A program made the position numbers and the translations under genes. From Isoetes taiwanensis (lineage: Eukaryota > Streptophyta > Lycopodiopsida > Isoetales > Isoetaceae), in contig JAJEKV010000058.1 of assembly GCA_021234155.1 (NCBI GenBank), forward strand, positions 1,357,060 through 1,421,059: 64,000 nt of DNA, given 5' to 3'. Below the pieces are notes generated by a model that was given only the letters and a program-made list of their open reading frames with translations, ran no database searches and was not told the origin of the DNA. Positions 46,930-58,290 of this stretch are shown piece after piece. The stretch's first letter is position 1. Every line of letters begins with the position of its first letter.

Positions 46930-47917
46930 AAGATTCTCAGCATTAGTGCCTAGGAAGAGGAATGTATCATCTGCATATTGATTGCAAACCTCTTGTGTGC
47001 CATTTTCTATTGCAAGACCATGGAAAAGTCCCTCTGTGGTTGCAACGGTGAATAACTGCGACAAAGCCTCTGCAACAATTGTGAAAAGTGATGGTGTTAA
47101 AGGGCATCCCTGGTGAATACAATGACTGAGTGGGACAACTCACCATAGAACAAAGTAGTCGCCCGAGCAAAGACATGCAGCTTCATAATATCTGATGTAA
47201 ATTGTTCCCAAATCCCAGTCTTAGCATACATCGACGTATGAATTCCCAGCTGACACTGTCATAAGCCTTTGCAAAATCAAGCTTAAGGTATACAACTGAA
47301 AGGTTTTCCTTATATGCCCAATAAATTCCCTCATAAGCAATAACAATATTGTTCAGAATGCATCATTTTGGAAGAAAACCTGACTGGGTTGTTGAGATGG
47401 ACTCTGCCAAGATGTCCTTTACCCGCTCTGCAAAAGCCTTGGCGAAGATCTCATATACGGTTGACAATAAGGTGATAGGCCGCTAGTCTGAAATAGTCTG
47501 AGGATCCTTGACCTTGGGGATGAGTGAGATGGCACCTATGTTTAGAATTTTATCCAAAGCAGTGGAGCGTCAAAAGTCACAGAAAGCATCATACACATCT
47601 GGCTCTAGCCATTTCCAATATTCCTGGAAGAACTCAATTGGCAAACCATCCAAACCTGGGCATTTGCCTCTTTTCAGTTCAAAAACTACCGAACCTAAAT
47701 TATCAGATGTCATACCCGTCCCTATTGACTCGCGCTGCTCATCAGAGATGATGGGGGAAATCCTAGAGAAAATAGCATCTCGTATTTCTGATTGAAAGGG
47801 AAGATGTTTCTCAGCGAAAAAAGTCTGGAAGTGATTATGCAGATGTTGCTTGAGTTCAGTTGGCTCTGTTAGCACCGAACCATCTGGCAAAAGCAATGAC
47901 GACATGGTTGACATCAT
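46930..47917 (-). pseudogene. LINE reverse transcriptase (stops and frameshift)
   Basis: The RT begins with a run ending KRGKCPGLDGLPIEFF (about 47,690-47,630). It continues through DPQTISD-stop-RPITLLSTVYE, where the usual Trp codon is TAG. Next come QSGFLPK-stop-CILNN, where TGA probably came from a CGA by CpG decay, and the catalytic LDFAKAYDSVSW (47,281-47,246). The second catalytic motif YADDTFLFLG lies at 46,977-46,948, after a frameshift. Both catalytic Asp motifs are still recognisable. The enzyme copies element RNA at the nicked target; this copy cannot. Confidence 0.9.
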
Positions 47918-48327
47918 GCGACGCCTCTTAGCGGCACGAAAAAAGAGCCTATATAATGGTCTCTATCACGAAATCACTGCAGACCTGCCTTCATCTTTGC
48001 CTGCTGAATTTGCTCCTCCTCCAATGCTTGGATCTGTGCCAAAATGTCACGATCATTAACACCTAGAAGACGTCCCTGTCGAGAATGGAGCAGGTCTTAA
48101 TACAAGGTATCCAATAAAGCACGACCTGCTGCTACAGACTCTCGGTCCCACTGTTTGGCAAAACCTTCGATTGTCGCAATTGCATCCACTATGCTAGTCA
48201 TGCCACGATGTCGGCAGCCTTCTTGAAAGTCAACATTCTTTAAGAACTTTACATTCAAGTGAAAACACGTCCGTTCAAGCCGTCGCTGCTACAGGGGCTC
48301 GTCTAAAATGAATTGCTGATGGTGGTC

Positions 48328-49020
48328 TTAAACTGAGTTGTCTCTGAGACAGAACCGAAAAAGACTTGGAAGTGCCATAAATGCATCTGCATTCCAGTAA
48401 GCTCTATCCAACCAAGAGCTTGCGCGACGTCCACCAACTTGACCATTGCACCAAGTCAAGGCATCTTCACCATCAATCTCCGAGAGGTTGTAGTCATGGA
48501 GTAGACAGAGCCATTGCTGGCGTTCAAAATAAGACACCACTGTAGAGAAAGCCCCCAACCGATCAGACTCTATTTCCACCATATTAAGATCCCCAACAAG
48601 AAGCCATGAAATGTGGCAGCCCAAGCTGAGCATCTTCCCTCGCAAGGAGGCCCACAGTGAAGCTCTCTAATGGGGCCTGTTGTGGGTGTAAACATTAAAT
48701 AGACCATATTTAACACCTTGTTCCTGACATACAATTAGGGCTCAACGACCAAAACGATAAGCCTAAGTGAAGATGACTGGCAAGGAAGGAAGCCATGTTA
48801 TCACCACCCCTGCACTGGCAAAATCAGCTGCTGCGATAAGAACATTAAACCTTCGACCAATCATGTCTTCAAGCTTTGATACGTCTCCCTTACAACATTT
48901 GTGTTCTTGAAGACATACAAACTGGGCATCCAATCTCGATAAGTAGAGAGAAATGCGACTCTGCTTGAATGGGGAGGAGGCTATCACCTGAACATTCCAT
49001 GAAACTAACTATGTGACATT
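48328..49020 (-). pseudogene. LINE endonuclease domain (frameshifted)
   Basis: The N-terminal part (49,020-48,763) begins VSWNVQ and contains LDAQFVCLQEHKC, the Glu of the QEHK motif being the metal-binding residue of exonuclease-endonuclease-phosphatase folds. The C-terminal part (48,645-48,328) contains WLLVGDLNMVE and WLDRAYWN, matching the family's GDLN motif and the later Asp-Arg motif. The two parts lie in different frames. This domain nicks target DNA for target-primed reverse transcription; here it is broken. Confidence 0.85.
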
Positions 49021-50150
49021 CCAAAGACGATAATCGGTCCCTGGGGATCGCATACCATGCTTCGCCCAAACGCATACACGCCATCCCAACTGACGTGTGC
49101 GCCAACGTATAGCCAGGCGGGTAGCCCTAGGGGGCAACTTGCAAGGTATGTGCATTTATTAATGTGCACATTTACCAATGTGCACATTTATTAAGGTGCA
49201 CACCTTTCCATGTGGATACCTTTAGGCCACCTAGCCATTAAAGGCAAGTGGGCCATTCCCAATTATCCCACATGCCTAAAGGGATAATTGGAAACCCTAG
49301 CCCTAACCCCTTGTCTATTTAGGTAGGCGGAAACCCTAACTTGCCATTTTTCATCCATAGGGTTTTAGAGCTACTGCTTTGCCTTTTGCCTGTGAGTCAA
49401 AACCGCCTCCCGGACTTCTGTCTAAGCTTAATTGCACCATTAGTTTTCCTTGATTCGAAAGCAGTCAGGGATGGTCAACTTCGTGACATGAGGAGCAAGC
49501 CAAGGATCAGGTATTTAGCCAATTTAATTGTCTAAACCGTCTTCCAGTCATTGTATCAGTAGGTTTAGCCTATTAAATTGCCCATAGCAGCCACGTAGAT
49601 CTCTAGATACCAGACTCTAACTAAAGAACCTAACTCTATGATATAGATTTAGATCTAGTTCTTTAGTTCTTGTGTGATGTATATGGATGATGTATCTCTG
49701 TGAACCCCTTGTATTGGGAAGGGGGGGTAGAGGCCCTAAAGCTTGGTAGTAGATGCTCCTAGATTAGCCTCTCTAGCATACTGTAGTTGCGGCCTGTGCA
49801 CAAGAGCCACACCTGGTTGTGGGTGAAGGGGCCAGACTGGCTTATAAAGAGATTCGTGTCCTGACTCTTGAACGATCCCTCTGGTGTGTAAAGTCTGCCG
49901 GGGATCATTGTGACTAGGCCTAATGCCTTGCCACTGTGTGTGGGCAAGGCATGGGCTCGACACCCGTGGGGTGATGCGTCGCCCTCCAGTGGGTTCCAGT
50001 CGAATAAGGGCAGTGGCCCTCTAGTCACCTTAGTCGGCATGTAGATCTCTCGGAGGGAGAGATCCCTACCGCCCCATCGAACCGGGGAGATGCAACCCAG
50101 GAATAGCACCTTTGGCTATGCATCCGGCGGGCTACAGTCAGGTCCCAACA
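49021..50150. other. LTR-like block without gene
   Basis: A composition shift and signals reminiscent of an LTR. On the minus strand, 50,150-50,135 reads TGTTGGGACCTGACTG, a typical LTR 5' terminus. On the plus strand there is a TATA-like CTATTTAGG near 49,315, followed by a leader-like stretch. Candidate 3' TG/CA ends exist near 49,091, but no matching target-site duplication was found. The open frames inside (for example 49,759-50,109) have no recognised motif. Confidence 0.3.
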
Positions 50151-50354
50151 CTTTTCAGCCTACTCTGCAAAGTGTGCACAGGAGGGGCGGATGGAGTGGA
50201 CAACCCCAAGCCATGTTCTTATGCCAGCCAAATCTATTGCCATGAATTCTGTCTGCAAACTCTGGAGACCCAAGCCGTCAGTCATCCCCATGAGTCTGAG
50301 CCTTGGGTAGGATTCTCCATATGTCACAAGGCCCTAAAAATTAACTTCCATTAA
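50151..50354 (+). pseudogene. Cys-rich exon-like ORF
   Basis: After an acceptor-like CTTTTCAG (ending near 50,158) the frame encodes LLCKVCTGGADGV, then CSYASQIYCHEFCLQ, then FSICHKALK. The Cys pairs (C-x2-C, C-x7-C-x3-C) hint at a small zinc-binding fold, but no specific family can be named. No partner exon was found. It starts exactly where the LTR-like block ends. Confidence 0.2.
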
Positions 50355-50689
50355 TAATCACTATGGAAACCACTATAAGCATGGTCTTTTATACATATAA
50401 TTCATAATGGCAATAAAAAACATATTCCGTTCATGCATTTGTAAAATCAATACTAGTTTGATCATAGCTCTTATACTATAAATGCTCTCAAGTTTTTTTC
50501 GCTAGTTCAAAAACCATGTTATAGTTTGCAAGTGTGTTATAGTTTTGCACATGGTTAGTTATTATGCTTGTTAATAATTGTCTATTATAATGGTTTATTC
50601 TATCGATTTTATTATATACTTATTTCAAACCTTAAAATCACTACTGATTTTGAGCATAGTTTTTAGTATTAACTAGTAATTCTCCTTTC

Positions 50690-51280
50690 GGATCCTTAAA
50701 GGAAATCTTTATCCAATGGGCCCCCAACCTTTCCAGGCTGTATCCCATACCCCACAGACCCTATCAATTCTTCCCCTTCCTCAAGATGCTTGCCCTTGTG
50801 GAACACACCAATGTTGCCACTAGGAATTGAACAATGGGCTTTGATACCAAATGTTATGCACTAGCACCTTTAGCGGTAACCAACGCACCAAAAGGGCGGA
50901 TCCTTTAAAGAAATCGTTATCCAATGGGCCCCAACCTTTCTAGGTTTTATCCCATCCCCTTTCTCGAGATGCTTGCCCTCAAGCATGTGGAACACACTAA
51001 TGTTCCCACAAGGAGACCCTTCAAGGAAATCATTATCCAATGGGCCCCATATTTTCAGGCTTTATCCTATACCCATAGACTATATATCATTCCTTCCCTT
51101 CCTCAAGATGCTTGCCCTCAAGCATATGGAACACACCAATATTGCCCACGAGGAATTGAATCATGGGCTCTGATACTAAATGTTACGCACTAGCACCTTT
51201 AGTGATAACCAACACACTAAATGGACAGATCCTTCAAAGAAATTATTATTCAATGGGTCCCAATCTTTCTAAGCTTTATA
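50690..51280 (-). repeat. Repeated block carrying primer-binding-site-like sequence
   Basis: A phrase of the type GGATCCTTNAARGAAATC, then ATCCAATGGGCCCCAACC, then CTCAAGATGCTTGCCCT recurs about four times (near 50,690, 50,897, 51,015 and 51,228). At 51,163-51,176 and 50,839-50,852 the minus strand reads TAGTATCAGAGCCC and TGGTATCAAAGCCC, close to the plant initiator-Met-tRNA primer binding site TGGTATCAGAGC. Each lies just after an AACA that could end an LTR. This is probably scrambled LTR-retrotransposon DNA. Confidence 0.5.
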
Positions 51281-52385
51281 GCATGATACTTAAATGCAGT
51301 TATAAACTTATGCTATATACATCAATATAGATCAGTAAATCATTGAGTTTCTCAGTAGATCATTTGACTTAGATGCATTCAAGTTTCACAGTAGATTAGT
51401 GCCCATAATTCTAAACATAGAAGTTATATCTAGTATACTTTCTTATTAATTGCTAATGCATGTTATTACTAGGAATCCAAGTTGATAAACTATGCAAGAC
51501 ACATTTCTACATAGGAGGTGCAGCATTGTAGACATGGCTAAAACATTATTTGATTCATCAATTGAGCATAACTGTTACAACACATAGCTTTGGTTTCAGC
51601 GCAATCTTAGAATACAAGATAACGTTCTAGACAGAAGCTGCAAAAAATCCTGTACTGTGGAGTACTAAGGTCAATTTGTGATCATCTCCTTATAATTCAA
51701 ATAAATTGTCCCTCTACTATGCTTTGGGCAATGGTCGAGAGAGAAAAGGGGATTTGTACTTATTTTTTTCTTTGTTTAGTGGTTCCCATTTAGAAATGAG
51801 TGTGCCTTCTTTCCGAGATCATAAAAATCAGATTAATAGAATCTATGACCAGTTTTGAGAAGTCAATGAATTTGCACGAAGTTGCTTTACAAAATTGTTG
51901 AAATCTCTCATGCATTTGCTCTGATGCAGATAATATGCTCTGGGTAGTTAAAATTTCCAGTTTTCCTTTGCTTGCTAGATTAAGGCATGAGGCAATGCCG
52001 TGACCTTCCTCTTTGAGGCCGAACCAAATGCAGATCATTTTGTTAGTCTTAAATATATGGTTCGGATTGTAGGAGCCACACAATTTTTCTTTTGAGGCAG
52101 CTGGAAAGCTTTCATTTCCACAGTTGTTTTCCTTTCATTTCTAAGATGCTACAATATGGCAGGTTTATTTGGGGCCATGCATTGCTCTTTTTAACAAGTA
52201 TATTATTACGAAGTGTTTTTTTGTACGTAGGTCTGAGGTGTATATTCCTCTGAGATCTAAAATATTTCAAATAATATGCTAGGATCCAGTGATCCCATTA
52301 AACCCATGGCAAACATTTTGTGTGAATCAAAATGAAGATGCTCCATAACATTTTCTTCTATCATTTTAGGGCTTTGTTTTTGTGT
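51281..52385. other. Intergenic DNA without a supported gene
   Basis: AT-rich; the 97-codon minus-strand frame at 51,790-52,083 has no recognisable motif. Nothing else stands out. Confidence 0.4.
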
Positions 52386-52461
52386 TCAATTTAGGGTTTT
52401 CATTTTCACGTTGTTTTTTGGCGCTGGAATGAAATGATTTTTGGCGCTGGAGCAGGAATGA

Positions 52462-52861
52462 ATGGCTTCGTGCCAGGCGATGGAGGCGCCCATCTCGGGT
52501 CGTAGCGATGCTGCTAATGGCAGCGGCACTTTTGCCTCTGAATTTGAAACACTCTCTTTTTCAGACACTCTTGCTTTTCCTCTTGCGTCTGGCTATGGCA
52601 TTGATCCAAAATGCGGGGCGGCAATAGCAGCTTTTTTGAAGTCATGAGAGTCTGGAAGCTTTGATAGTAGCAACTAATAAACAAAATCGTGGTGTTCCTT
52701 GGAGGAGCAGGTAATGATGCAAGCTTATCAGTTTTGAGTCTTATGCTATTGAACATGTTATCATTTATGCATTTAATTTATTTGATTTTGAATATGGAAT
52801 TTCTAGGCCGAAGAATGTTTGAAACGCGAGAAAGAGAGGGTTGGAACAAACGTTGTTAGAG
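52462..52861 (+). pseudogene. Gene fragment with a cullin-like exon
   Basis: A 61-codon frame (52,462-52,647) starts MASCQAMEAPISGRSD and ends in a stop. About 160 bp later, after a TTTCTAG acceptor, 52,807-52,861 encodes AEECLKREKERVGTNVVR and ends at a GGTATG donor. The motif EECLKRE(K/R)ERV is characteristic of plant cullin-1 type proteins (SCF ubiquitin ligase scaffolds), but the residues that should follow are not cullin-like. No other cullin exon was found, so this is at best a stray or captured exon. Confidence 0.25.
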
Positions 52862-54298
52862 GTATGACTGTGCAACTTTTTTTACAACAATTGGTTTTCT
52901 GTTCCACGTTTGATAGCTTAGATACCTAGAGTGATAAAGTCTGAGGCATCAGGGTTTGGGGTTATAATTTTCCTGAATTGATCTTGTTTGATCTTCCTCT
53001 GCCACTGCATGCATATAACACAATGGCAGCAACTAGGAGAGGCCGTCTGGTTCCCTCACTAAAATCGTTCCTAGTTTCTTCTGATGCAGCTGGATCATTT
53101 GATTTGAGCTTTGCTTTACAAGGTATCTGTTAAATTATACCAGTAGGTGAACTTGCTTAAAGTTCCTTCCTTATGTCTGCCCTATATACTCTTTAATCTA
53201 TTTTATGCAGAGGAACTACCTTTGCAGAGACCCTTTGCCTTCATTCCTCTAGTTTGAGCACAGGAACTACCCTTGAAGTAACAAATGCTTAAGGAATTTT
53301 TTGTGCGTTCCTATCCGTCATACATGGTGTATTGAAAAGCTTCTTCTTATTCAACTCCTTGAAGATGATGGATGTAGGTGGAACAAACTTGTGGGGCAAT
53401 TTATTAACTTGTTTTACGCCCTTCTATCTATGTGACAGAACTGTTCTAGACAAGTCTGTGTTTTAGATTTATCTGAAGATCTTATTCATAATATACACTT
53501 TCCTATCTTCTCCTTTTATAAAAACTAGGGTAGTGTTGTGTTTTAAATGCAGATAGAGTTCTGTAGATACCTAAGACTCTAAGACTCTGCGTATATACTA
53601 TCTATGCCTCTCTAGAAGTGTGAAACACTTGAGGAAATGCTTAAGGAATAATCCTTCGCTCATGTCGTAAAGGAAAGCCTCTTCATTCATCTTTCATTTG
53701 CAGATGGTGGATCCAGGTGGGACAAATCCGGAGGGCAAAATGGTGAATGACTTGTGCTTGTTTGATGAGAGTGGCTACGACATGCCTTTGCATGGATTGA
53801 GTTTTAGGATGGATTTTGTACTTTAGGCATCTATTACTGCTTTTTTAGAAATTAACATTGCTCAAATTTAAATGAAGGGATGAATTAGCTGGGTAGGGAA
53901 TCAAGCTAGAATGATTGAATCATTGGAGTAAATTCAAATAAGCCAGTTCAATGCCATTAAAGGGATTAGACTGGTTCTCGGATTGGATTGGTTCTGTATA
54001 GTATAGATGAAATGAATTCATGGACACTAGTTCAATGTTATTTATGGGAGTTGGCTTTCTCAAGGTTCGATTCCTTGGTCCCATAGAATAAATTAAGTGT
54101 CTTAAACCATTCATATTCACATGCTTACCACTAAAGTATGTTATATGTACAAACAATACCTATAAACCACTACATTGTATACCATATATATCATATGTAC
54201 AAACCATGCCTATGAAACACTATTGTACAATGTCACCACCATTGTAAAGCAAAGAAGATAGATGTGGTAAAATATTGTGTCACAAAACATGTCGTACT
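52862..54298. other. Intergenic DNA with short exon-like phrases
   Basis: Two related phrases, GAAGATGATGGATGTAGGTG near 53,364 and CAGATGGTGGATCCAGGTGG near 53,701, suggest a partial local duplication. The second reads QMVDPGGTNPEGKMVNDLC before a stop. A GGTTCGATTCC tRNA B-box-like string near 54,063 has no matching box A or cloverleaf. No gene is supported. Confidence 0.3.
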
Positions 54299-54426
54299 AA
54301 GCAATATTATACATCATATACTTAAAGTAGGAATAGGGATCAGCTAGACTTAGCATGTTAGAAAGCAATATTATACATCATATACTTAAAGTAGGAATAG
54401 GGATTGGCTAGACTTAGCATGTTAGA
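54299..54426. repeat. Tandem duplication, 64-bp unit x2
   Basis: AAGCAATATTATACATCATA through TAGCATGTTAGA occurs twice in a row, with two adjacent substitutions between copies. Confidence 0.92.
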
Positions 54427-54792
54427 AAGCTATATTCGTTTATCATGCTATCAAATTGTATTAATGAACCATATTGCATAAGCATACACACTTATTGTGG
54501 TACAAAATAATGTTTGTTTCTCACACTATTAGATCATAGCAATGAACTATACTGCATAACCACACATGGTTTGTAAAATTTTTGGCCCACAAGCTGATAT
54601 TGGTTTAAATGTATGGCTTTCACCAGCAAACTATGGTTAAAGAGTCATACTGATTCGATTTTGGGCACCTTGTGTGTATCGTGCTGATCTCTGTCTATGC
54701 AGATGTTGATGTACCACCCTTCGAGGTGGATATGTGATGATGTTGTATACTGACATGTATGTTTACGCTTCCGCAGCTAGGTAGGCCCTGAG

Positions 54793-55285
54793 CAGTGTGG
54801 GAAATTCAACTTATTTATTGTATTTTTTATGACACGCTTTTTAAGATTGAATGTGTCAATTGACACACTTCTAAATTTTTTGTGTCTCATTTGACGCATT
54901 GTGAACACCATTGACACACTTTTTTTTACTTTTATCAAATGAAGAAAATAGATTACAATATGAATTTTGCTATGAAATATAAGATTATATAAATATAAGG
55001 AAAATGAAAAATTCTATTGAATATTAATTCTTCTTGCATTATTAAGTATACACATACATTAAGCCTTGTACAGACAACTCTTGTGTATTTGGGGCTCTAA
55101 TTTTTTTTTGACACACTTAATATTCTTAAGTGTGTCAAATGACGCATTTAAAAAATTTTAAAGTCTCTTTTGAAGCATTTTATCAAACTATATATTCTCT
55201 TTTGACACATTTTCCCTACGGAAAATGTCTCTTTGACACATTTTTTTGCTTTTGACACCCTCTGGGGTGTCAAATTCCCACACTG
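54793..55285. mobile_element. hAT-like MITE, 493 bp, with internal palindromic units
   Basis: Terminal inverted repeats start CAGTGTGGGAAATT (54,793) and end AAATTCCCACACTG (55,285). The flanking CCTGAG is duplicated exactly (54,787-54,792 and 55,286-55,291). The interior is filled with TGTGTCAAWTGACRCA-type units, including the perfect palindrome GTGTCAATTGACAC near 54,858. No ORF. The CAGTG termini suggest hAT, although hAT usually duplicates 8 bp; only 6 match here. Confidence 0.85.
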
Positions 55286-55442
55286 CCTGAGGGAGACGGG
55301 GTAAAATGACCCCTTCACTCTTCCCACTGGAACTCATTACGGTTGCAGTGATATGTGGAGGGCCCTGTATCAGCATGGAGCTGGTATGGGGGATCAACTC
55401 CTGTTTGTATACGGTGAGTGCACCGTATACGATTAGGGGACG

Positions 55443-56290
55443 TCACAAACTGCATTGACCTTGTGATGGGGCCAATTCAAATGAGATCGTTGGTGTCTCA
55501 AGGGACTTTGAGGATGTTTCCTGGGAATCTGGCATGGCAGTAACCTCATCAACCAAATCAGCCTGCTGCAGCGGGAGCAATAGGAGGAGCAGTGCTACAT
55601 GAAGCATGAACTGAGGGCTGGGATGCAGAGAAATTAGACCCCTTAGCTGATTTTCGTAGTTGACGAAGAGCCGGTGGATGTTTTGGTAGTGGGTGGATGC
55701 CACGCCGATCAATGTCCATATACTGTCTACGAGCCTCTTCAATTTGCTCTTGAGATCTCTAAATTTCAGCCAGTCTCAACATTTGGTGATCCAGAGACTG
55801 AGGTGGGGGAGCTGCAACTGGAAGAGCAAGGGGGGCAGTTACAGGCACATGGATGTGAGATATATCCATTGAGGTGGGAGCTGATCTAGGAGCATGGAGT
55901 GCCGGAGGAGCAGATGGAGGACCCTATTGGTGAACCCTGCGATATTGAGCAAAAAGAGGGGTTTCGGGAAACATGAGAGCTAGCTCAGGACCATTCAACA
56001 AGGGCAGGTTAAACGGAAAGAACATGGGCCCGCTCTGGACAACAATTGTTTGAGGCAAATCACGATGAATGGGCCTTGCAAACACAAATCTTGGTGATGC
56101 CATTGGTTATGGAGTGTTGCAAATGGAGTCCAATCTCATTACCAATGGCAGAAATGAACTTGGAATCTTGTAGCTCTGGAAGAAAATCTTCAATGGCAAA
56201 CCAGAAGGGGGCATATAAGGCATCTGGCTTAGCTGACAGGAACATACTGCTAGAGCAAGAAGTGCTTCCAAAGAGGATCAACACCTCGTT
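55443..56290 (-). pseudogene. Possible LINE ORF1 (DUF4283-like) fragment
   Basis: On the minus strand, 56,284-56,060 encodes a segment with YAPFWFAIEDFLPELQDSKF, AIGNEIGLHLQ and TKICVCKAH. Its spacing resembles the DUF4283 domain at the start of plant LINE/gag-like ORF1 proteins. The following Ser/Pro/Cys-rich sequence down to 55,443 is broken by stops. The overlapping plus-strand 170-codon frame has no motif. The assignment rests on pattern only. Confidence 0.3.
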
Positions 56291-56559
56291 CTATGAGTTG
56301 AGTAGCCGGCTCAGGAGATTCAAACATCAGAAGAAAGCAATGTTGATCCTTTGCCACAAGCTTGATAGATTGATAAACCCTATTTTGACCAAGGGCATCT
56401 CAGGAAATTATCAAAACTCAAGGCTATGTGGTAAAATGTGTCTAAACATAAGGGTATTTTGTAATTTTTCCATATCGAGATTCAGAAGCAAAGAGAAAAA
56501 GGGGATACATATCTATTACGTTCACACATCAGTATATGTGACGAGCCTGCCGAGTTGAC

Positions 56560-57675
56560 CCTCCTGACAACTCTGGATCTTGTCAACTCATGTAATTCTA
56601 GATTTATAATATTGGTGAAAAATTGAATCTTCCTTTGCTTGACATTTGAACCATTCTTATATTTCCATTATCCATTATGAACAATATAAATCCAGAGAAA
56701 TTATATAATCCACAATATTCTCAATATACGCAATATCAAACTGAGCAAATCAAGATCTCAGTCATGATCTCGACTACATTGCTGCCATCAAATTGACAGC
56801 TGCCTTGTGGATTAACACATGCATTTAATGGGGTTAGTCCTCGTGATTAAGTGGGGATCCCTGGCTGCCACTGCATGCATGGAAATACTCTGAAAATCTT
56901 GGATATAAGAACATAAACACAAGCAAAGACACCAGATCCTATGTGAGTACAGTGCTAGACAAGGACATCATGATCAAATGAAATACAACAATGAGCATCA
57001 GAAATAAAGAATATAGCCAAAATACCAAAACATCATAACCATAGCTCTGGAACAATGGGAAGCTCAACCAACCTACATGCAGGCCCTGTTAGCAGAAACA
57101 TGCCTAGCCAGCTCACATTCCGAGCCCTGTAGCAGTAGTGGTGGGCTGAAACTCGTATGCGCATACCCATCCTAGCCCTCGTCTGGCACTGGAGGACCTC
57201 TTACCATGGAGTCATAGAGGTGACGTAGCATCCTTGCCATGAGAACTATGCTCGATGTCACAGAGTACAAGAATACCACAGAGAAACACAGATGAATATG
57301 AGCATGCCGGAGCAATCTAGGCCACCGAACCTAGAAGCCTGACCCTGGAGGATCCAAGAGATATCAAAATACCAAAGACATAGGTGATACAATACCAAAG
57401 ACCAAGATATGTGATGTTCATTAGATATTTACTATTTGCATGTGCCTAGAAGATCAATTCTCAATGATGCCCATGATCCCAATCAATGTCGCAATAGCTT
57501 GTCCATAAGCAAAAGCTTACCCATATCCTTTACATGTAATTTCTTTGCCAAGGTTACTCATACATCCAAACACTACAAGAGAATAATCAATCTAGGTCAC
57601 TAGTTTCATCATTTATTTGCTTAAAAATTCACTTATTTTTTAGATTTTGATACAATAAGCGAAGATAGCTGTTAA
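56560..57675. other. Intergenic DNA without a supported gene
   Basis: No coding frame of interest. Two GGGCATTT-family motifs (56,391 and 56,448) lie just upstream. The rest is unique-looking AT-rich DNA. Confidence 0.4.
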
Positions 57676-58290
57676 TGAAATCATATCATCTATATCGTCA
57701 CTTGTAGCATCACCAATAACAACAGTTGTAGTATCATAGTTTATAGCATTGTGGTGGCATACTAGTGTTATTTATAGCATCATTTATAGTTGTACTTATA
57801 ATATCATGCATTTTGTCCTTATGGTGCTATACTAGTGGTAGTGCCAGCTATAGGATCACATGTATTGCTATAGTTATATATCATTCATAATGTCACCAGG
57901 AGTGCTATAATAGTGACAGCTATAGCATCACCTATACTACTATAATTAAATAAATCATAATATCAACACGAGCGTCATCCTTATTCTAACATGATTAGTA
58001 TCAGATGTAGCATCACCGACATCATCCTTTGTATCATCCTTTTTACATGATTAGTATCAGATGTAGCATCATCAAGAATGCCACATATAATACCACGTGG
58101 AAGTTATGATTGTATCATTATTAATGTCAAATATAATATCGTGTATTGTTACAAGTTAGACCGTAACTATATCAAATATAGTTTCACGTTTTCCACCACC
58201 TATAACACCATCTATAAGGCCAATTTTATCTTATTCCTAAACTTATAGTGTCAATCGTAATATCATAAGTCACACATAATGTCAACGAGG
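57676..58290. repeat. Degenerate short-unit tract (ATAGCATCA words)
   Basis: Words such as TATAGCATCAYCTATA, ATCATTTATAG and AGTATCAGATGTAGCATCA recur every 15-40 bp. One longer unit, ACATGATTAGTATCAGATGT plus AGCATCA, is repeated at about 57,987 and 58,042. No fixed period remains. Probably an old minisatellite. Confidence 0.6.

Larger units (their letters stand above)
45132..49020 (-). mobile_element. L1-type LINE, ORF2 region, inactive
   Basis: On the minus strand the order is AP-like endonuclease (49,020-48,328), reverse transcriptase (about 47,917-46,930), post-RT region (46,900-46,124) and a zinc-finger RVT-like C-terminus (about 45,830-45,346). It ends in a poly(A) tail, seen as an 18-T run at 45,135-45,152 on the plus strand. 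This order and the A-tail are typical of plant L1 elements. Internal stops and frameshifts show it is dead. No 5' UTR or ORF1 is attached; a possible ORF1-like fragment lies farther right, at 55.4-56.3 kb. Confidence 0.9.

Noticed and set aside
54060-54090. GGTTCGATTCC B-box string
   Set aside because: No cloverleaf and no A box at the right distance.
56046-56558. 170-codon plus-strand ORF
   Set aside because: The minus strand of the same interval has a more family-like (DUF4283-type) pattern, and the plus-strand frame runs through low-complexity DNA without a motif.
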